Assembly: GCA_036365145.1 (NCBI GenBank)
Contig: JAEOAD010000888.1
Span: forward strand, 3,699,501-3,763,500
Source: Orientallactaga sibirica
Taxonomy: Eukaryota; Chordata; Mammalia; Rodentia; Dipodidae
Direction: 5' to 3'
DNA length: 64,000 bases
In this document: positions 25,061 through 37,489 of the stretch, in pieces
Numbering within the stretch: position 1 is the stretch's first letter
Layout of the letters: every line of letters starts with the position of its first letter
Notes under the pieces: generated by a model
Database searches by the model: none
What the model was told of the DNA's origin: nothing
The model's input: only the letters and a program-made list of their open reading frames with translations
Made by a program: the position numbers and the translations under genes

Positions 25061-25630
25061 AACCAAAAAAAAAAAACACTAAAAATGACCTCACATACTG
25101 AGGTACTAGGGATTCGAGCTCTATTCAGCAGCAGCTTAGTAAATGCCATGGCTCTTGTAAGCTCTCCCTGTTCCTTGCTCCCCACCCTCTTTCTTTTCTG
25201 CCCCCCCCCCATCTTCCAGCTCTTATTGTAGATGTTAGTTCCTTTGATGAAATTGTCCCTGACACCCCAAGCCTGGGCAAGGTGCTTCTTCCTGTGTTGA
25301 ACAGGGGTCCTTAGGCTTCACAGGCAAATACCTTAACTGCTAAGCCATTCCCCCAGCCCAGTTGGCAGATTTTTTAAAATTATTTATTTATTTATCAGAG
25401 ACAGAGAGAGGGAGAGAGAGAGGTGGGGGGAGAGAATGGGCATGCCAGGGTCTCTAGCCACTGCAAACGAACTCCTGACTCATGCGCCACCATGTGCATA
25501 TGGCTTATGTGGGATCTGGAGAATCGAACCAGGGTACTTAGGATTTGCACACTGCTAAGCCATCTCTCCACGCCCCCTTTTTAAAATTTAAAAATTTTTA
25601 TTTATTTATTTATTAGAAACGGGGGGGAAT
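25061..25630. repeat. Filler between the two parts of the second L1
   Basis: The bases 25061-25300 look unique. A partial tRNA/ID SINE (25301-25360) and a full one (25375-25575), both antisense, follow, then an ATTT run ending in a short G run (25600-25628). Confidence 0.7.
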
Positions 25631-25745
25631 TTTTAAAACTGCTTGGATCTCCATACTTGTTATAGGTCTATTTAAGTGGTTAATCTCATCTTGATTTAGT
25701 TTTGGTAGGTCATATAAATCAAAGAAATCATCCATTTCTTTCAAA

Positions 25746-26679
25746 TTTTTCTTTCTATATTTATTTATTTGGGAGAGAGAGAAAAAGAAAGAGAAAGAAT
25801 GAGCATGCCAGGGCCTCCAGCCACTGCAAATGAACTCCAGATGCATGTGCCCCCTTGTGTATCTAGCTTACGTGGGTCCTGGAGAGTCGAACTGGGATCC
25901 TTTGGCTTTGCAGGCAAATGCCTTAACTGCTAAGCCATCTTCAGCCCCTCTTTCAAATTTTTCAAACTTAATGGAGTATATATTCTTATAGTATGTTCCT
26001 AGGTTGTGGTTTTTTTTTTTTTTGTTTGTTTGTTTGCTTTTTTTTTTTGTTTGTTTTTTGAGGTAGGGTCTCACTCTAGCTCAAGCTGACCTGGAATTCA
26101 CTATGTAGTCTCAGGGTGGCCTCAAACTCTCAAACTCCTCCTACCTCTGCCTCCCTGGTACTGAGATTAAAGGTGTGCACAACCACTCCCGGTTCTGATT
26201 TTTTGAATTTCTCTGGTATCTGTTGTGATGGTGCGTTTTTCATCTCTGTCTTTTTTTGTTTGTTTGTTTGTTTTTGTTTTTTTCTAAGTAGGGTCTCACT
26301 CTACCTCAGGCTGACCTGGAATTCACTATATAGTCTCAGGGTGGCCTTGAACTCACAGCATTCCTCCTACCTCTGTGTGATAGTTTGAATAGATGGCCCC
26401 AATATATTCAGTGTTTTATTAGTTTGTAGTTTGCATCTGTAGCCACCTTGCTGGAGGCAGCGTCTCTGGGCGCATCTTAAGGTGTGATATATAGGCTCAG
26501 GGTGGCCTCGAACTCACAGCAATCCTCCTACCTCTGCCTCCCGAGTGCTGGGATTAAAGGTGCGAGCCACCATGCCTGGCTCTCATCTGTAATTTTATTA
26601 ATTAATTAATTTGTGTCTCTTCTCTTTCTTTTCTTTTCTTTTCTTTTCTTTTCTTTTCCTTTCTTTCTTTTCTTTCTTT

Positions 26680-26713
<34 letters not shown>

Positions 26714-26912
26714 CTGAGGTAGGGTCTCACTCTAGTCCAGGCTGACCTGGAATTCACTATGTAGTCTCAGGATAGCCTCAAACTCATGTCAATCCTCTTA
26801 CCTCTGCTTCCTGAGTGCTGTGATTTTCTCTTTCTTTTGGTCAGATTTGCTAAGGGTTTATCAATCTTGTTTATCCTTTAGAAGAACCAACCCTTAGTTC
26901 CATTGATTCTTT

Positions 26913-26946
<34 letters not shown>

Positions 26947-27330
26947 GAGTCAGAGAGAGATAGAGAGAATGGGCACACCAGCGGCCTCTCAGCCACTGTG
27001 AACAAACTCTAGACATGTGCTCCCTCTTGTGGGCAAGAGCAGCATTGAACCCTCCCGTCACTTTGCATCTGGCTAAATGTGGGACCTGGAGAATCTAACG
27101 GGGGCATTCTTAGGCTTAGCAGGCAGGCTCCTTAACTGCTAAGCCATCGCTCCAGCCCCTTTTTTTTTTCTTTTTTTTTCTTTTTTGGTTTTTTGAGGTA
27201 GGGTCTCACTCTAGCCCAGGCTGACCTGGAATTCACTCTGTATTCTCAGGGTGGCCTTGAACTTATGGCAATCCTCCTACCTCTGCCTCACAAGTGCTGG
27301 GATTAAAGGCATGCGCCACCAAGCCTAGCC
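25746..27330 (-). repeat. SINEs inserted into the second L1, part 1
   Basis: A tRNA/ID SINE (25746-25955) is flanked by tttcaaattttt. B1-like copies are at 26010-26195, 26250-26380, 26490-26583, 26716-26825 and 27185-27330, and a long tRNA SINE at 26930-27160. A TTTTC repeat with a poly-T run is at 26625-26715. All are antisense like the host L1. Confidence 0.85.
26384..26490 (+). mobile_element. Possible LTR 5-prime fragment
   Basis: This stretch begins tgtgatagtttgaatagatg, which resembles the start of rodent MaLR-type LTRs, and sits between B1 pieces inside the second L1. It is too short for a firm call. Confidence 0.35.
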
Positions 27331-27804
27331 CTAATCTTTATTATTTCTCCCGTCTACTGATTTTTGGTTTGCCTTGTTCTTTCTCCAAGGCCTTAAGGTG
27401 AAGCATTAAGTTGTTTACTTGTAACCTTTCTAATTTCTTAACACAGGCACTTAAAGCTATAAATTTCCTTCTTAGGACTGCCTTTATTGTGCCCAAAGGT
27501 TTTGGTATGTTGTGTTCTCATTATCATTTGATTCTATGAATTCTTTTTATTTCCTTCTTGATTTCTTCATTGACCCATTCATCATTTAGTAGTGTATCAT
27601 TTAGTTTCGATTATTTTGTGTGTGTTCTATAGCTTTTCTTGCTATTGATTTGTAGTTTGATCCCATTGTGATCAGATAGGAATTATTTCAATTTTCCTGT
27701 ATTTGTTAAGATTTGCTTTGTGTCCTAATATATGGTCTATTTTAGAGAATGTTCCATGTGCTTCTGAAAAGAAGGTGTATTCTGCAGCATTTGGATTAAA
27801 TGTA

Positions 27805-27808
<4 letters not shown>

Positions 27809-27858
<50 letters not shown>
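27809..27858. repeat. TA dinucleotide run
   Basis: About 24 TA units inside the endonuclease region of the second L1, probably expanded from a tatatatc word seen at the same place in the first L1 (about 4750). Confidence 0.95.
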
Positions 27859-27861
<3 letters not shown>

Positions 27862-28289
27862 GTCCATTTGTTCTACAACCTCATTTAATTCAGATGCATC
27901 TCTGTTTATTTTTTGCTGAGATGACTTGTCAATTGATGAGAGTCGGGTGTTGAACTCACCCACTACAACTGTGTTTGGTGTTATCTGTGACCTGAGTTCT
28001 AATAGTGATTGGTTGATGAAATTGGGAGCCCCCATGTTAGGTGCATATATATTTAGGATAGTAATGTCCTCCTGTTGGGGTGTTCCTTTAATATAAAATG
28101 ACCTTCCTTATCTTTCATAACTAATGTTGGTCTGATGTCTACCCTGTCAGATATTAGGATCACAACCCCTGCTTGTTTTCTAGGCCCATTTGCTTGAAGC
28201 ATCGTTTTCCAGCCTTTCACCCTAATATAATGTCCATCCTTTGTGGAAAGGTCAGTTTCTTGGAGGCAACAAATTGAAGGATCCTGCTT

Positions 28290-28346
28290 TTTTCTTTTTC
28301 TTTTTCTCTCTCTCTCTTTCTTTTCCTTTCTTTCTCTTTCTTTCTT

Positions 28347-28379
<33 letters not shown>

Positions 28380-28588
28380 GTTTTTCAAGGTAGGGTCTCA
28401 TTCTAACTCAGTCTGACCTGGAATTCACTATGTTGTCTCAGAGTGACCTTGAACTCTTGGCAATCCTCCTTCCTCTGCTTCCCAAGTGCTGGGATTAAAG
28501 GCATGTGCCACCACACCCAGCTTTTGAGGAGCCTGCTTTTTTTTCTTAGAATTATTAATTAATTAATTAATTAATTAACTTATTTATT

Positions 28589-28627
<39 letters not shown>

Positions 28628-29155
28628 GAATGGGTTTGCCAGGGTCCCTACCCACTGCAAATGAACTCTAGACACATGCACCACCATGTGCATCTGGTTT
28701 ATGTGAGAACTGGATAATTGAACCAGGCTCCTTAGGTTTCACAGGCATGTTGCCTTAAGTGCTAAGCTATCTCTCTATCCCCTAGGATTTTGCTTTTTAA
28801 CCCAGTCTGCAAAACTGTGTCTTTTGGTTGGAGCATTGAGGCTGTTGATATTAAGAGTTATTATTGAAAGGTGTGTATTTATTTTTGCCATTTTTCTCAT
28901 TTTGTAGTTCTTCTTGTTTTACCTTTGCTCTCTTGTATTAACTAGTATTGGAGTATAGTTTGTTTTTTCCAGTTTTCTTATATGTGTGCTTTTCTTTCTC
29001 TTCTGCATGGAGGATCCTTTCAAGTTTTTTGTTTTTGTTTTGTTTTGTTTTGTTTTGTTTTGTTTTTCAAGGTAGGTTCTCACCCAGGCTGACCTGAAAT
29101 TCACTATATAGTCTCAGGCTGGCCTCGAACTGGCAGCGATCCTCCTACCTCTGCC
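28290..29155 (-). repeat. SINEs inserted into the second L1, part 2
   Basis: A CT/T-rich run (28290-28378) leads into a B1-like SINE (28378-28530). A tRNA/ID SINE follows (28545-28785) with ATTA and GA runs, then a B1-like SINE with GTTTT units (29030-29155). Confidence 0.85.
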
Positions 29156-31239
29156 TTATCCTGCTTTTGTTGTGAAATGTCCTTATTTCTCCATCTATTT
29201 GAATGGACAACTTTGCAGGATAAAGTAACCTTGGTTGACAGTTGTTATCTTTCAGAACATGGAATACATCACTCCAAGCCATTCTGGCTTTTAAAGTTTG
29301 TGTTGAGTAATCTGCTGTGATCCTGATGGGTTTGCCTTTGTATATGACTTGATTTTTCTCTCTAACTGCTTTCAATATATTTTCTTTGGTTTGTATGTTT
29401 GGTAGTTTATTTATAATATGATGAGGAGAGGTTCTTTCCAGGTTTTGTCTGTTTGGTGTTCTAAAGGCTTCATGTATCTGCATTGGCATCTTTTTCCCAA
29501 TTTGGGAAAAGTTTTCTTCTATGGTTTTATTGAAAATGTCTACTATGCCTTTGGAGTGAAATTCTTCTCCTTCTACTATACCCTGGATTCTTATGTTTGA
29601 TCTTTTCATAGTGTCCTGAATATCTTGAAATTTCCCATTCATACCTTCCTATTAGTTTGTCTTTTTCTTTGTTGGACTGTATTAGATCTGCTGCCTGGTC
29701 TTCTAGTTTAGATATTCTGTTCTCTTCTACTGGTGAGATTTTCTACAGTTTTTTATTTCACTGACTCTTTTTCATTGCTAGTGTTTCTGACTGTTTTTTC
29801 TTTATTATTTCTATTTCCTTATTTATATCTTGTATTGACCTCCTTATTTCATTACATTGGTTTCCTGTGTCTTCTTTGATTCCTTTGATTTCCTTGAGCA
29901 TATTTATAATCATTCTTTTGAAATCTTCCTCAGGCATTTCCTCTAAATCAGGAGGTCATTTCTGATGAATTAATACTTTTTGGCAGATAGATATTGTCTT
30001 GATTTTTTGTGTTTCTTGTATTATAATGTAAAGATTTTTGTATCTTGGATTAATTTCAAGCTTGGATTTTCTAATTATCTGTAGTATTATTAGATGTATC
30101 AACCAATCTTGTATTATATATCTTCAGGGTAGGAGTTTAAAGTGCTAGATGTGGCTCTTAAGACTCTCAGAGTAACCACAAAGGTGACTCTAGGTGTTGG
30201 GTTTGCCTGTTATGAGAGTATTCTAGTAGGCTGGGTGACAAAATACAGGCAAATTCTAAAATTTAACTAAACAATATACACATTCATTGAAAACAGCACA
30301 GAGTATTTATGCAAGAGTAGGTATTACATCAAACAGATCCTCTAACAAAGTCATAGTCCCTAAGGATGTGTGTTACCTCACACCTTTAATCCTGTCTATT
30401 GAGAGGCTGAGATTTTTGGTTTGTAGAGGGTTTCAAGGTCAGTTTGTGACTGAGTGAGACCTTTCCCCAATGAATGGCAGAAGAGGAGACAAAGGCACTA
30501 TAAATCAGGAAGCAACAAATGATAAGCCTAAAATCTAGCTTATTTAAGAATGGCAAATCCATCAGATTTAACATATAATTTACCCTGACATGGAAGGTGC
30601 AATTAGCACTTCTGATGCAAACCTATATATAGGCTTTTTTGGTTGGTACTGATCTGGTATAATCCCAGTTATTTTGGGGGGATGGCTTTGGTCTCAGCTA
30701 TGCTGCATACCCCCTTGGATCCCTCATTGCTGTGCTGTGGGCATAGGTAAGCTGACTGGGTCGGTGGGTCGCTGCTCTGATCACCTGTGCCGGGTGCTGT
30801 GTGAGTTCCCTTCCCCAGGTCTCTGGTGCTTGCTGACGTTTGAGCTGGCCGTGGGGGTAGGGGAAGCTGTGGATGGTGGCTGAAGTTCTGCCACTGGTCC
30901 TCACAAGCTGCAATGCTGGTCCCTGCCATCCTCTTTTCATGTTTCTTGAGTTTGTGAGGAGGCTGGTGTGAGTGGAAAATCCCCTCACCTGGCTTTTCCT
31001 GCAGCTCGGGCTGAGCCTGGTGGCTGTGGCCACGTGGATCTGGTGCTGCTTTTGCCTGCTGCTGTGGGCTCTAGATGCTCACATTTCTCCTACTTGTCTG
31101 CTACGATTGATAATTTTTTTATACACCTTCACTTTTTAGTAGAAGAGTATATTTTGCTGGGTTTTTTTCTTTTTCTCCTCTAGGCTGCTTTGGTGTGGTT
31201 CCTATGCTGCCATCTTACCTAGAAGTCCTCTATCTGATG

Positions 31240-31775
31240 TTTCTTTTCTTTTTCTTTTTCTTTTTTTTTAATGTTTTTGAGAGAGACACAGAGAGAGAGA
31301 GAAGAGGAGAGAGGAAGACAGAGAGCCAGCAATGGGTGTGAACGAAATCCAGAGGGCCTCTTGTGGTCAACCACTTTGCATCTGGAATGGGACCTGGAGA
31401 GATAGGAGGCAGGCGCCTTAACCGCTAAGCCATCTCTCCAGCCCCTCTTTTTTTTTTTTTTAATTTTGAGAGAGAGAGACAGAGGAAGAGGCAGAGAGAG
31501 AATGGGTGTGCCAGGGCCTCTCAACCACTGTGAATGAACTCCAGATGCGCGTGCCCCTTTTTGCGCATATGCATCATTGTGCGTTTGTGTCACTTTTGTG
31601 TCTGGCTAAACATGGGTCCTGGAGATTCGAGTGGGCATTCTTAGGCTTCGCAGACAGGCACCTTAAGGCACCTTAACCCTGATGTTTCTAAGGGTCTCAT
31701 CTCTGGCCCAGGCTGACCTGGAATTAACCTGATGTTTGAACTTGCAAAATTGCCACATGCTGGGATTAAAAATTT
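31240..31775 (-). repeat. Degenerate long tRNA SINEs and a B1 fragment
   Basis: Two tRNA SINEs (31240-31443 and 31445-31675) follow the L1 5-prime end; the first is missing many small pieces. The word ctgatgtttct at 31234 and 31679 looks like a target duplication. A shortened B1 is at 31690-31770. Confidence 0.75.
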
Positions 31776-31854
31776 TTTAAATAAAAATAAGTAAAATAAA
31801 TTTAAAAATTCACATGGAATATGCTATTTGATTTATGTATTGCAGCATTATTTT

Positions 31855-32572
31855 TATATATTTAAATATTTTATTTATTTATTTGTTTGAGAGTGAGAGA
31901 TAAAGAGGCAGAAAGAGAGAGAATGAGCACGCCAGGGCCTCCAACCACTGCAAATGAACTCAAGACACATGCGCCACCTTGTGCATCTGGCTTTACGTGG
32001 GTCCTGGAGAATTGAATCTAGGTCCTTTGGCTTTTCTGGCAAACACTTTAACTGCTTAGCCATCTCTCCAGCTCTGTTATACATTTAAAAAATTTATTTA
32101 TTTATTTATTTGCAAGCACAGAGAGAGAGAGAGAGAGAAGAGAGGCAGACAGAGAGAGAACAGGTGTGCCAGGGCCTCCAGCCACTGCAAACGAATTCCA
32201 GATGCATGTGCTCCCTTGTGCATCTGGCTTATGTGGGTCCTGGAGAATCGAACCGGGATCCTGTGGCTTTGCAGGCAAATGCCTTAACCGCTAAGCCATC
32301 TCTCCAGCCCTGTTATACATTTTTAAAAAATATATGTATTACTCTGTTTGCTATGTGGAAAGAAAGCATGGGGCCTCAAACTCATGGTGATCCTCCTACC
32401 TCTGCCTCCCAACTGCTAGAATTAAAGGCATGTGTGCCACCACACCCAGTTTTGTTTTGTTTTGTTTTGTTTTAATGAGGCAGGGTCTTACTCTGGCCTT
32501 GGACTCCCAGTGATCCTCCTACCTTAGCCTTCCTAGTGCTGGGATGGCAGATGTATGCCATCATTCCTGGCT
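31855..32572 (-). repeat. SINE cluster before exon 10
   Basis: tRNA/ID SINEs at 31855-32075 and 32085-32310, followed by a B1 fragment (32365-32450) and an older B1-like copy with TTTTG units (32451-32572). Only about 40 bp separate this from exon 10. Confidence 0.85.
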
Positions 32573-32612
32573 CACTGTTCTTACTGATCTCTGGACCTGC
32601 TTTGTCTCTCAG

Positions 32613-32686
32613 GCACAAGCATACAAGACCTGACATCCTTCAACATGGAACTGTCCTCCAGTGGCATGAGCGCGGACCTCAGCAAG
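32613..32686 (+). CDS. Itgal: Itgal exon 10: I-domain exit linker, blade 3
   Basis: The acceptor is ctctcag|G and the donor g|gtgcat, which is a weak 5-prime splice site. It has 2 + 24 codons. The product [20 protein letters not shown] continues ADLSK. It is preceded by a 10.1-kb intron built mainly from a broken L1 and SINEs. Exon 11 follows after 94 bp. Confidence 0.95.
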
Positions 32687-32780
32687 GTGCATGGTGGCCT
32701 GCAGTGATGAGCCAAGGGATATGATGGGGGTGCAGCTGGCTTGGTATGGTCCTCACTTGCCCATCTGCTTCCCCGGACAG

Positions 32781-32913
32781 GGCCATGCGGTTGTGGGAGC
32801 AGTTGGAGCGAAGGACTGGTCTGGGGGCTTTCTGGACCTCAAGGCAAACCTGCAGGATGCTATGTTTGTTGGGAATGAACCGATGACCCCAGACGTGAAA
32901 GATGGCTACCTGG
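32781..32913 (+). CDS. Itgal: Itgal exon 11: propeller blade 3
   Basis: The acceptor is ggacag|G and the donor g|gtaatc; 44 codons plus one base. The product begins [20 protein letters not shown] and ends TPDVKDGYL, closely matching the human exon. It forms the outer strands of the third propeller blade, directly after the I domain returns to the propeller. Confidence 0.96.
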
Positions 32914-33005
32914 GTAATCACTTTTCTTTTCTGCTGGGTTCTGGTTGGATGAGCCACAGAGCAGCTCAGACTGACTTTCAAAATAATACTCAAAGCATAT
33001 TCTTT

Positions 33006-33695
33006 TTGTTTTGTTTTGAGGCAGGGTCTTACTCTAACCCAAGCTGACCTGGAACTCATTCTGTAGCCCCATGATGGTCTCTAATTCACAGGGATCCTTC
33101 TGTCTCAGCTTCTTAAGTGCTGGGATTCAAGGCATGAACCACCCCTGGCAAGTAAAAGCATTTAAGCAATCAGCATAAACAAGCGCAGAGCTTAAATATG
33201 GTTTATCACATTCTTCTTTGTTAGTGTTTGTTTTTTGTCCTTTAAAATTTTTTAAATATTTTATTTATTTATTTATTTATTTGAGAGAGAGAAAGAAAGG
33301 CAGATAGAGAGAGAATGGGCATGCCAGGGTCTCTAGCCACTGCAAATGAACTCTAGAGCATGTGCCACCTTGTGCATATGGCTTTACATGGGTACTGGGG
33401 AATCGAACTTTGTCCTTTGGCTTTGTATGCAAGTGCCTTAACTACTAAGCCATCTCTCCAGCCCCCCGATTTTTTTAAAAATTGATTTATTTGCAAGCAG
33501 AGACAGAGGAGGGGGAGAGACAGAGAGAACGGTGGTGGGAGAATGGGTTGCCAGGGCCTCTAGCCACTTCAAACAAACTCCAGATGCATGAATCACTTTG
33601 TGCATCTGGCTTTATGTGGGTACTGGGAAATTGAACTTGGGTCTTTAGGTTTTGCAGACAAGCACCTTAACCACTGAGCCATCTCTCCAGCCCTC
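33006..33695 (-). repeat. Old B1 and two tRNA/ID SINEs in intron 11
   Basis: A diverged B1 at 33006-33150; tRNA/ID SINEs at 33240-33465 and 33478-33695, both antisense. The bases 33151-33239 look unique. Confidence 0.83.
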
Positions 33696-33699
33696 TGTG

Positions 33700-33905
33700 T
33701 AGGTCAGAAGACCACCTTCAGTGTTAGTTCTCATCTACCTAGTTTGAGACAGTGTTTATATCACACTGCTGTGTACATCAGGCCAGTTGGTCCTTGAGCT
33801 TCCAAGGACTCTCTTGGCTTCATCTCCCATCTTACACTGGAATTCTGGGATTACAGATGCCAGCAATACAGTGTCCAACTTTACATGGGGTCTGGACAAT
33901 CTGAA
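33700..33905 (-). repeat. B3/B4-like old SINE remnant
   Basis: Words such as tttacatggggtctgg and ctgaactcagatcc recall antisense B3/B4 SINEs. The call is tentative. Confidence 0.45.
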
Positions 33906-33914
33906 CTCAGATCC

Positions 33915-34360
33915 TCAGCCTGGGCTAGATGGAGACCCTACCTCAAAAAAAAAAAAAAAATCAGGAGCCAAGCATGGTGGTGCACACCTTTAATCCCAGC
34001 ATTCGGGAGGCAGAGGTAGGAGGATTGCCATGAGTTTGAGGCCACCCTGAGAATATAGAGTGAATTCCAGATCATCCTGGGCTAGAGTGAGACCCTACCT
34101 CGAAAAAAAATCAGGCCTGGAAAGATGGCTTAGTGGTTAAGGCACTTGCCTGAGAAGCCTAAGGACCCATGTTTGACTCTCCAGATCCCACATAAGCCAG
34201 ACCCATAAGGTGATGCAAGTGTGCAAAGTCGCACATGTCCACAAGGTGTCGCGCATGTCTAGAGTTTGACTATAGAGGCTGGAGGCCCTGGTGTGCCAAT
34301 TCTCTCTCCATTTCTCTGAGGCTCTTGCTCTCTTGCATTAAAAAAAAAAAAAAAAAAAAA
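33915..34360 (+). repeat. Sense B1 tail, B1 and tRNA/ID SINE
   Basis: A B1 tail with an A run (33915-33961), a B1 copy (33966-34110) and a tRNA/ID SINE (34115-34362) ending in about 22 A. The bases 34363-34590 look unique and hold no exon. Confidence 0.85.
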
Positions 34361-34589
34361 AAGCCAGTTTGGTGGGCTTGCCTCAAAAAGAAAAAAATCA
34401 ACCTGTTCAACCCTGAGCATCTCAGACTTACCAGCCCTGCCTCCCATCCTCTCCATGTAAACCACATGAGAGCACCGGACCATGTTCTCTCCGCAAGCTT
34501 CTGCCTTCTCCCTGCCTGGTACATCCCCATCTGTGCTGAACCTGCCACTGAACAACTCAATCGTAAACCTTCTCCTCCTCCTTGCTGGT

Positions 34590-34679
34590 GTGTGTGACTC
34601 AGGTATGTGGGTGCATGTGTGCACACACATTTGGAGAGCAGAGGACAAGCTCAGGTGTTGTTCCTTGGGCACAGACCAC

Positions 34680-34720
<41 letters not shown>
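34590..34720 (-). repeat. B4-like fragment and ATT microsatellite
   Basis: TG-rich text with ggagagcagaggacaagctc recalls antisense B3/B4 elements. It is followed by about 13 ATT units (34682-34720). Confidence 0.6.
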
Positions 34721-34722
<2 letters not shown>

Positions 34723-34734
34723 GTTACTTTTTGT

Positions 34735-36440
34735 TTTTGAGGTAGGGTCTCACTGTAGCTCAGGCTGACCTGGAATTCACTATTAGTCTCAGCCTCAAAC
34801 TTAACTGCCTCCCAAGTGCTACCATTCCTGGCTACTTTTTTTTTTTTTTGGTTTTTTGAGGTAGGGTCTCACTCATCCAGGCTGACTTGGAATTAACTAT
34901 GTAGTCTCAGAGTGGCCTCCTACTTCTGCCTCCTGAGTGCTGGGATTAAAGATGTGCACCACCATGCCTGGCTATTTGTTAAAATTAATTTATTTTTATT
35001 TGAGACAGAGAGAGGGAGAGAGAAAAAGAGAGAGAGAATGGGCATGCTAGGGCCTCTAGACACTGCAAACAAACTCCAGACGCATGTGCCACCTTGTGCA
35101 GCTGGCTTACATAGGACCTGAAGAATGGAACCTGGGTCCTGAGGCTTCTCAGGCAAGCGCCTTGACTGCTAAATTGTCTCTCTAGCCCTATTTTTTATTT
35201 TTTGAGGTAGGGTCTCATTGTAGCCCAGGCTAACCTGGAACTCACTTTGTAACTCCCAGGTTGGCCTTGAACTCACAGTCATCCTCCTACCTCTGAGTGC
35301 TGGGATTAAAGGCCACACCAGGATTTTTTTTTTTAATTTTTTTCCAGGTAGGGTCTCACTCTAGCTTAGGCAGACCAGGAATTCACTATGTCATCTTGAA
35401 CTCTCGGTGATCTGCCTACCTCTGCCTCCCAAGTGCTGGGATTAAAGACATGTGCCACCATACTCGGCTTTGCATCCTTCTTATATGGGTGCTGGGAAAT
35501 TGAACACTGGCTGGCAGGTTTTACAAACAAGCCTTTAACTGGTGAGCCACACCTTGTTTTTTAAATTTTTGTTTTGTTTTCTGAGGCAAGGTCATGCTGT
35601 AGCCCAGGCTGACCTATTATTCATTATGTAGTCTCTGGGTGGCCTTAAACTCAGTGATCCTCCTACCTCTGCTTCCCTAAATGCTGGGATTAAAGGCATG
35701 AGCCACCATGACTGGCCTTTTTTTTTTTTTTTTTAATTTTTGAGGCAGGGTCTCAGCCCAGGTGACTGACCTGGAACTCACTCTGTAGTTTGATTGATCT
35801 CGAACTCACAGTGCTCTTCCTATCTCTGCCTCCCAAGTGCTGGGATCAAGGCATGTGCCACCATGTCCAGCCCCAGGTACATTAAAAAAATATTATATTT
35901 ATTTATTTGTAAATGTAGAGAGAGAGGGAGAGAGAGGGAATGAACTCCAGACATATGTACCACATTGTACATCTGGCTTTTTAAAATATATATTTTTATT
36001 TATTTATTTGAGACAGAGAAAGAAGCAGAGAGAGAGGGAAAGATTGTGCATGTCAGGGCATCCAGCCACTGCAAACAAATTCCAGATGCATGCGCCCCCT
36101 TGTGCATATGGCTTACGTGGGTCCTGGAGAATCGAACCGAGGTCCTTTGGCTTTGTATGCAAATGCCTTAACCACTAAGCCATCTCTCCAGCCACCTCTG
36201 GCTTTTTGTGGGTAGTAAAGGATCAAACCCAGGCTGTTATTTGAGAGAGAAAGAGGTAGAGAGAGAGAGATTAAGAGAGAATGAGAGAATAGGCGCACCA
36301 AGGCCTCCAGCCACTGCAAACGAACTCCAGATGCATGTTCCTCCTTGTGCATCTGGCTTACGTGGGTCCTAGGGAATCAAACCAGGATCCTTTGGCTTTG
36401 CAGGCAAACACCTTAACTGCCAAGCCATCTTCTCCAGGCC
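34735..36440 (-). repeat. Dense antisense SINE array in intron 11
   Basis: B1-like: 34735-34835 (partial), 34838-34975, 35190-35325, 35328-35470, 35562-35715 and 35716-35875. tRNA/ID SINEs: 34980-35188, 35470-35560 (fragment), 35895-35980 (split), 35985-36195 (inserted into the former) and 36230-36440. No unique stretch over 50 bp remains. Confidence 0.85.
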
Positions 36441-36449
36441 CATTTTTAA

Positions 36450-37475
36450 AATTTTTTATTGACAACTTCCATAATTATAGACAACAGCCATGGTAATTCC
36501 CTCTACCCCACTTTCCCCTTTGCAACTCCACTCTCCATCATATCCACCCCCCTCTCAATCAATTTTTTATTTTGACATCATCATATTTTCCTCCTATTAT
36601 GATGGTCTTATATAGGTAATGCCAGACACTGTGCGGTCATGGATATCCAGGCCATTTTGTGACTGGAAGAGTACATTGTAAGGAGTCCTACCCTTTCTGT
36701 GACTCTTACATTCTTTCTTCCACCTCTTCCACAAAGGACCCTGAGCCTTGGAAGGTGTGATAGAGATGTTTCAATACTGAGTACTCCTTTGTCACTTCTC
36801 AGAACCATGGTGCCTTTTGAGTCATGCCAGAGGTCACCACCATCTAAAAAGAGAAGCTTCTCTAACCAAAAGTGAGAGTAGCATTAATATATGGTTATGA
36901 ATATTAAGAGCAGTACAGTACATACCAGGCAGTTTGGTGAACATAGTATATACATTTAGCCAGACACCAGCAGACGTTACACCCCTAGGGCTCATGACTA
37001 CCCCTATCATAGGTTTTCAGTATCGGGGATGTATTCCCTCCCATGGAGCAGGCTTCCAGCCAATTAGAGAGTGGTTGGTTTCCCCCATAACAGACATGCC
37101 ACTATTGCATCTATTGGCTCATTTGGCCTGGCTGGACAAATTTAATGCTTGCAGTGTCCACTGTTGTTTATCTCCACTGATGACTTCTTTTTCTCCCATG
37201 GAACTGCATGCAGTGTAGCGTTTTTCCAGTTTTCTATCACCTGGTCTACAAGGAGGAGGTTTTCAGCTCAGTTCCAGCAGGATTTCTCAGTGACCTTGCA
37301 GCCCAAGTGTGTGGAGTCTTCAGAAGAGCAATAGGGTCTTACTAGCTATTCCTGGTGGGAAAACAAGTGCCTTGGCAATGGCCTGTATGTTTTGGGGGCC
37401 TCTCTGGCCAACAACCCACTGGAAGGTATCCCATCCCTGGCACTGAAAATTTTCTAGAAACAATCTGTGGCTTCT
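36450..37475 (-). mobile_element. L1 3-prime end, 5-prime truncated
   Basis: The 3-prime UTR only, about 1 kb, starting with the tail word ttattgacaacttccataat. Near-matching flanks, tctccaggcccatttttaa at about 36432 and tctccaggtacatttttaa at about 37473, look like an aged target duplication. Confidence 0.88.
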
Positions 37476-37489
37476 CCAGGTACATTTTT

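Larger units (their letters stand above)
23518..31237 (-). mobile_element. Second L1 LINE, internally deleted, riddled with SINEs
   Basis: The 3-prime UTR spans 23518-24840 and the ORF2 C-terminal end 24841-25060. About 2.1 kb of ORF2, equivalent to about 1500-3895 of the first L1, is missing and replaced by other sequence at 25061-25630. ORF2 resumes at 25630-28920, ORF1 text is at about 29145-29640, and the 5-prime UTR is at about 30000-31237. Frameshifts and a TA run (27809-27858) break the frames. It fills most of the intron between exons 9 and 10. Confidence 0.92.

Noticed and set aside
29145..29642. 165-codon frame as an independent gene
   Set aside because: It is the C-terminal part of ORF1 of the second L1, with an inserted SINE beside it.
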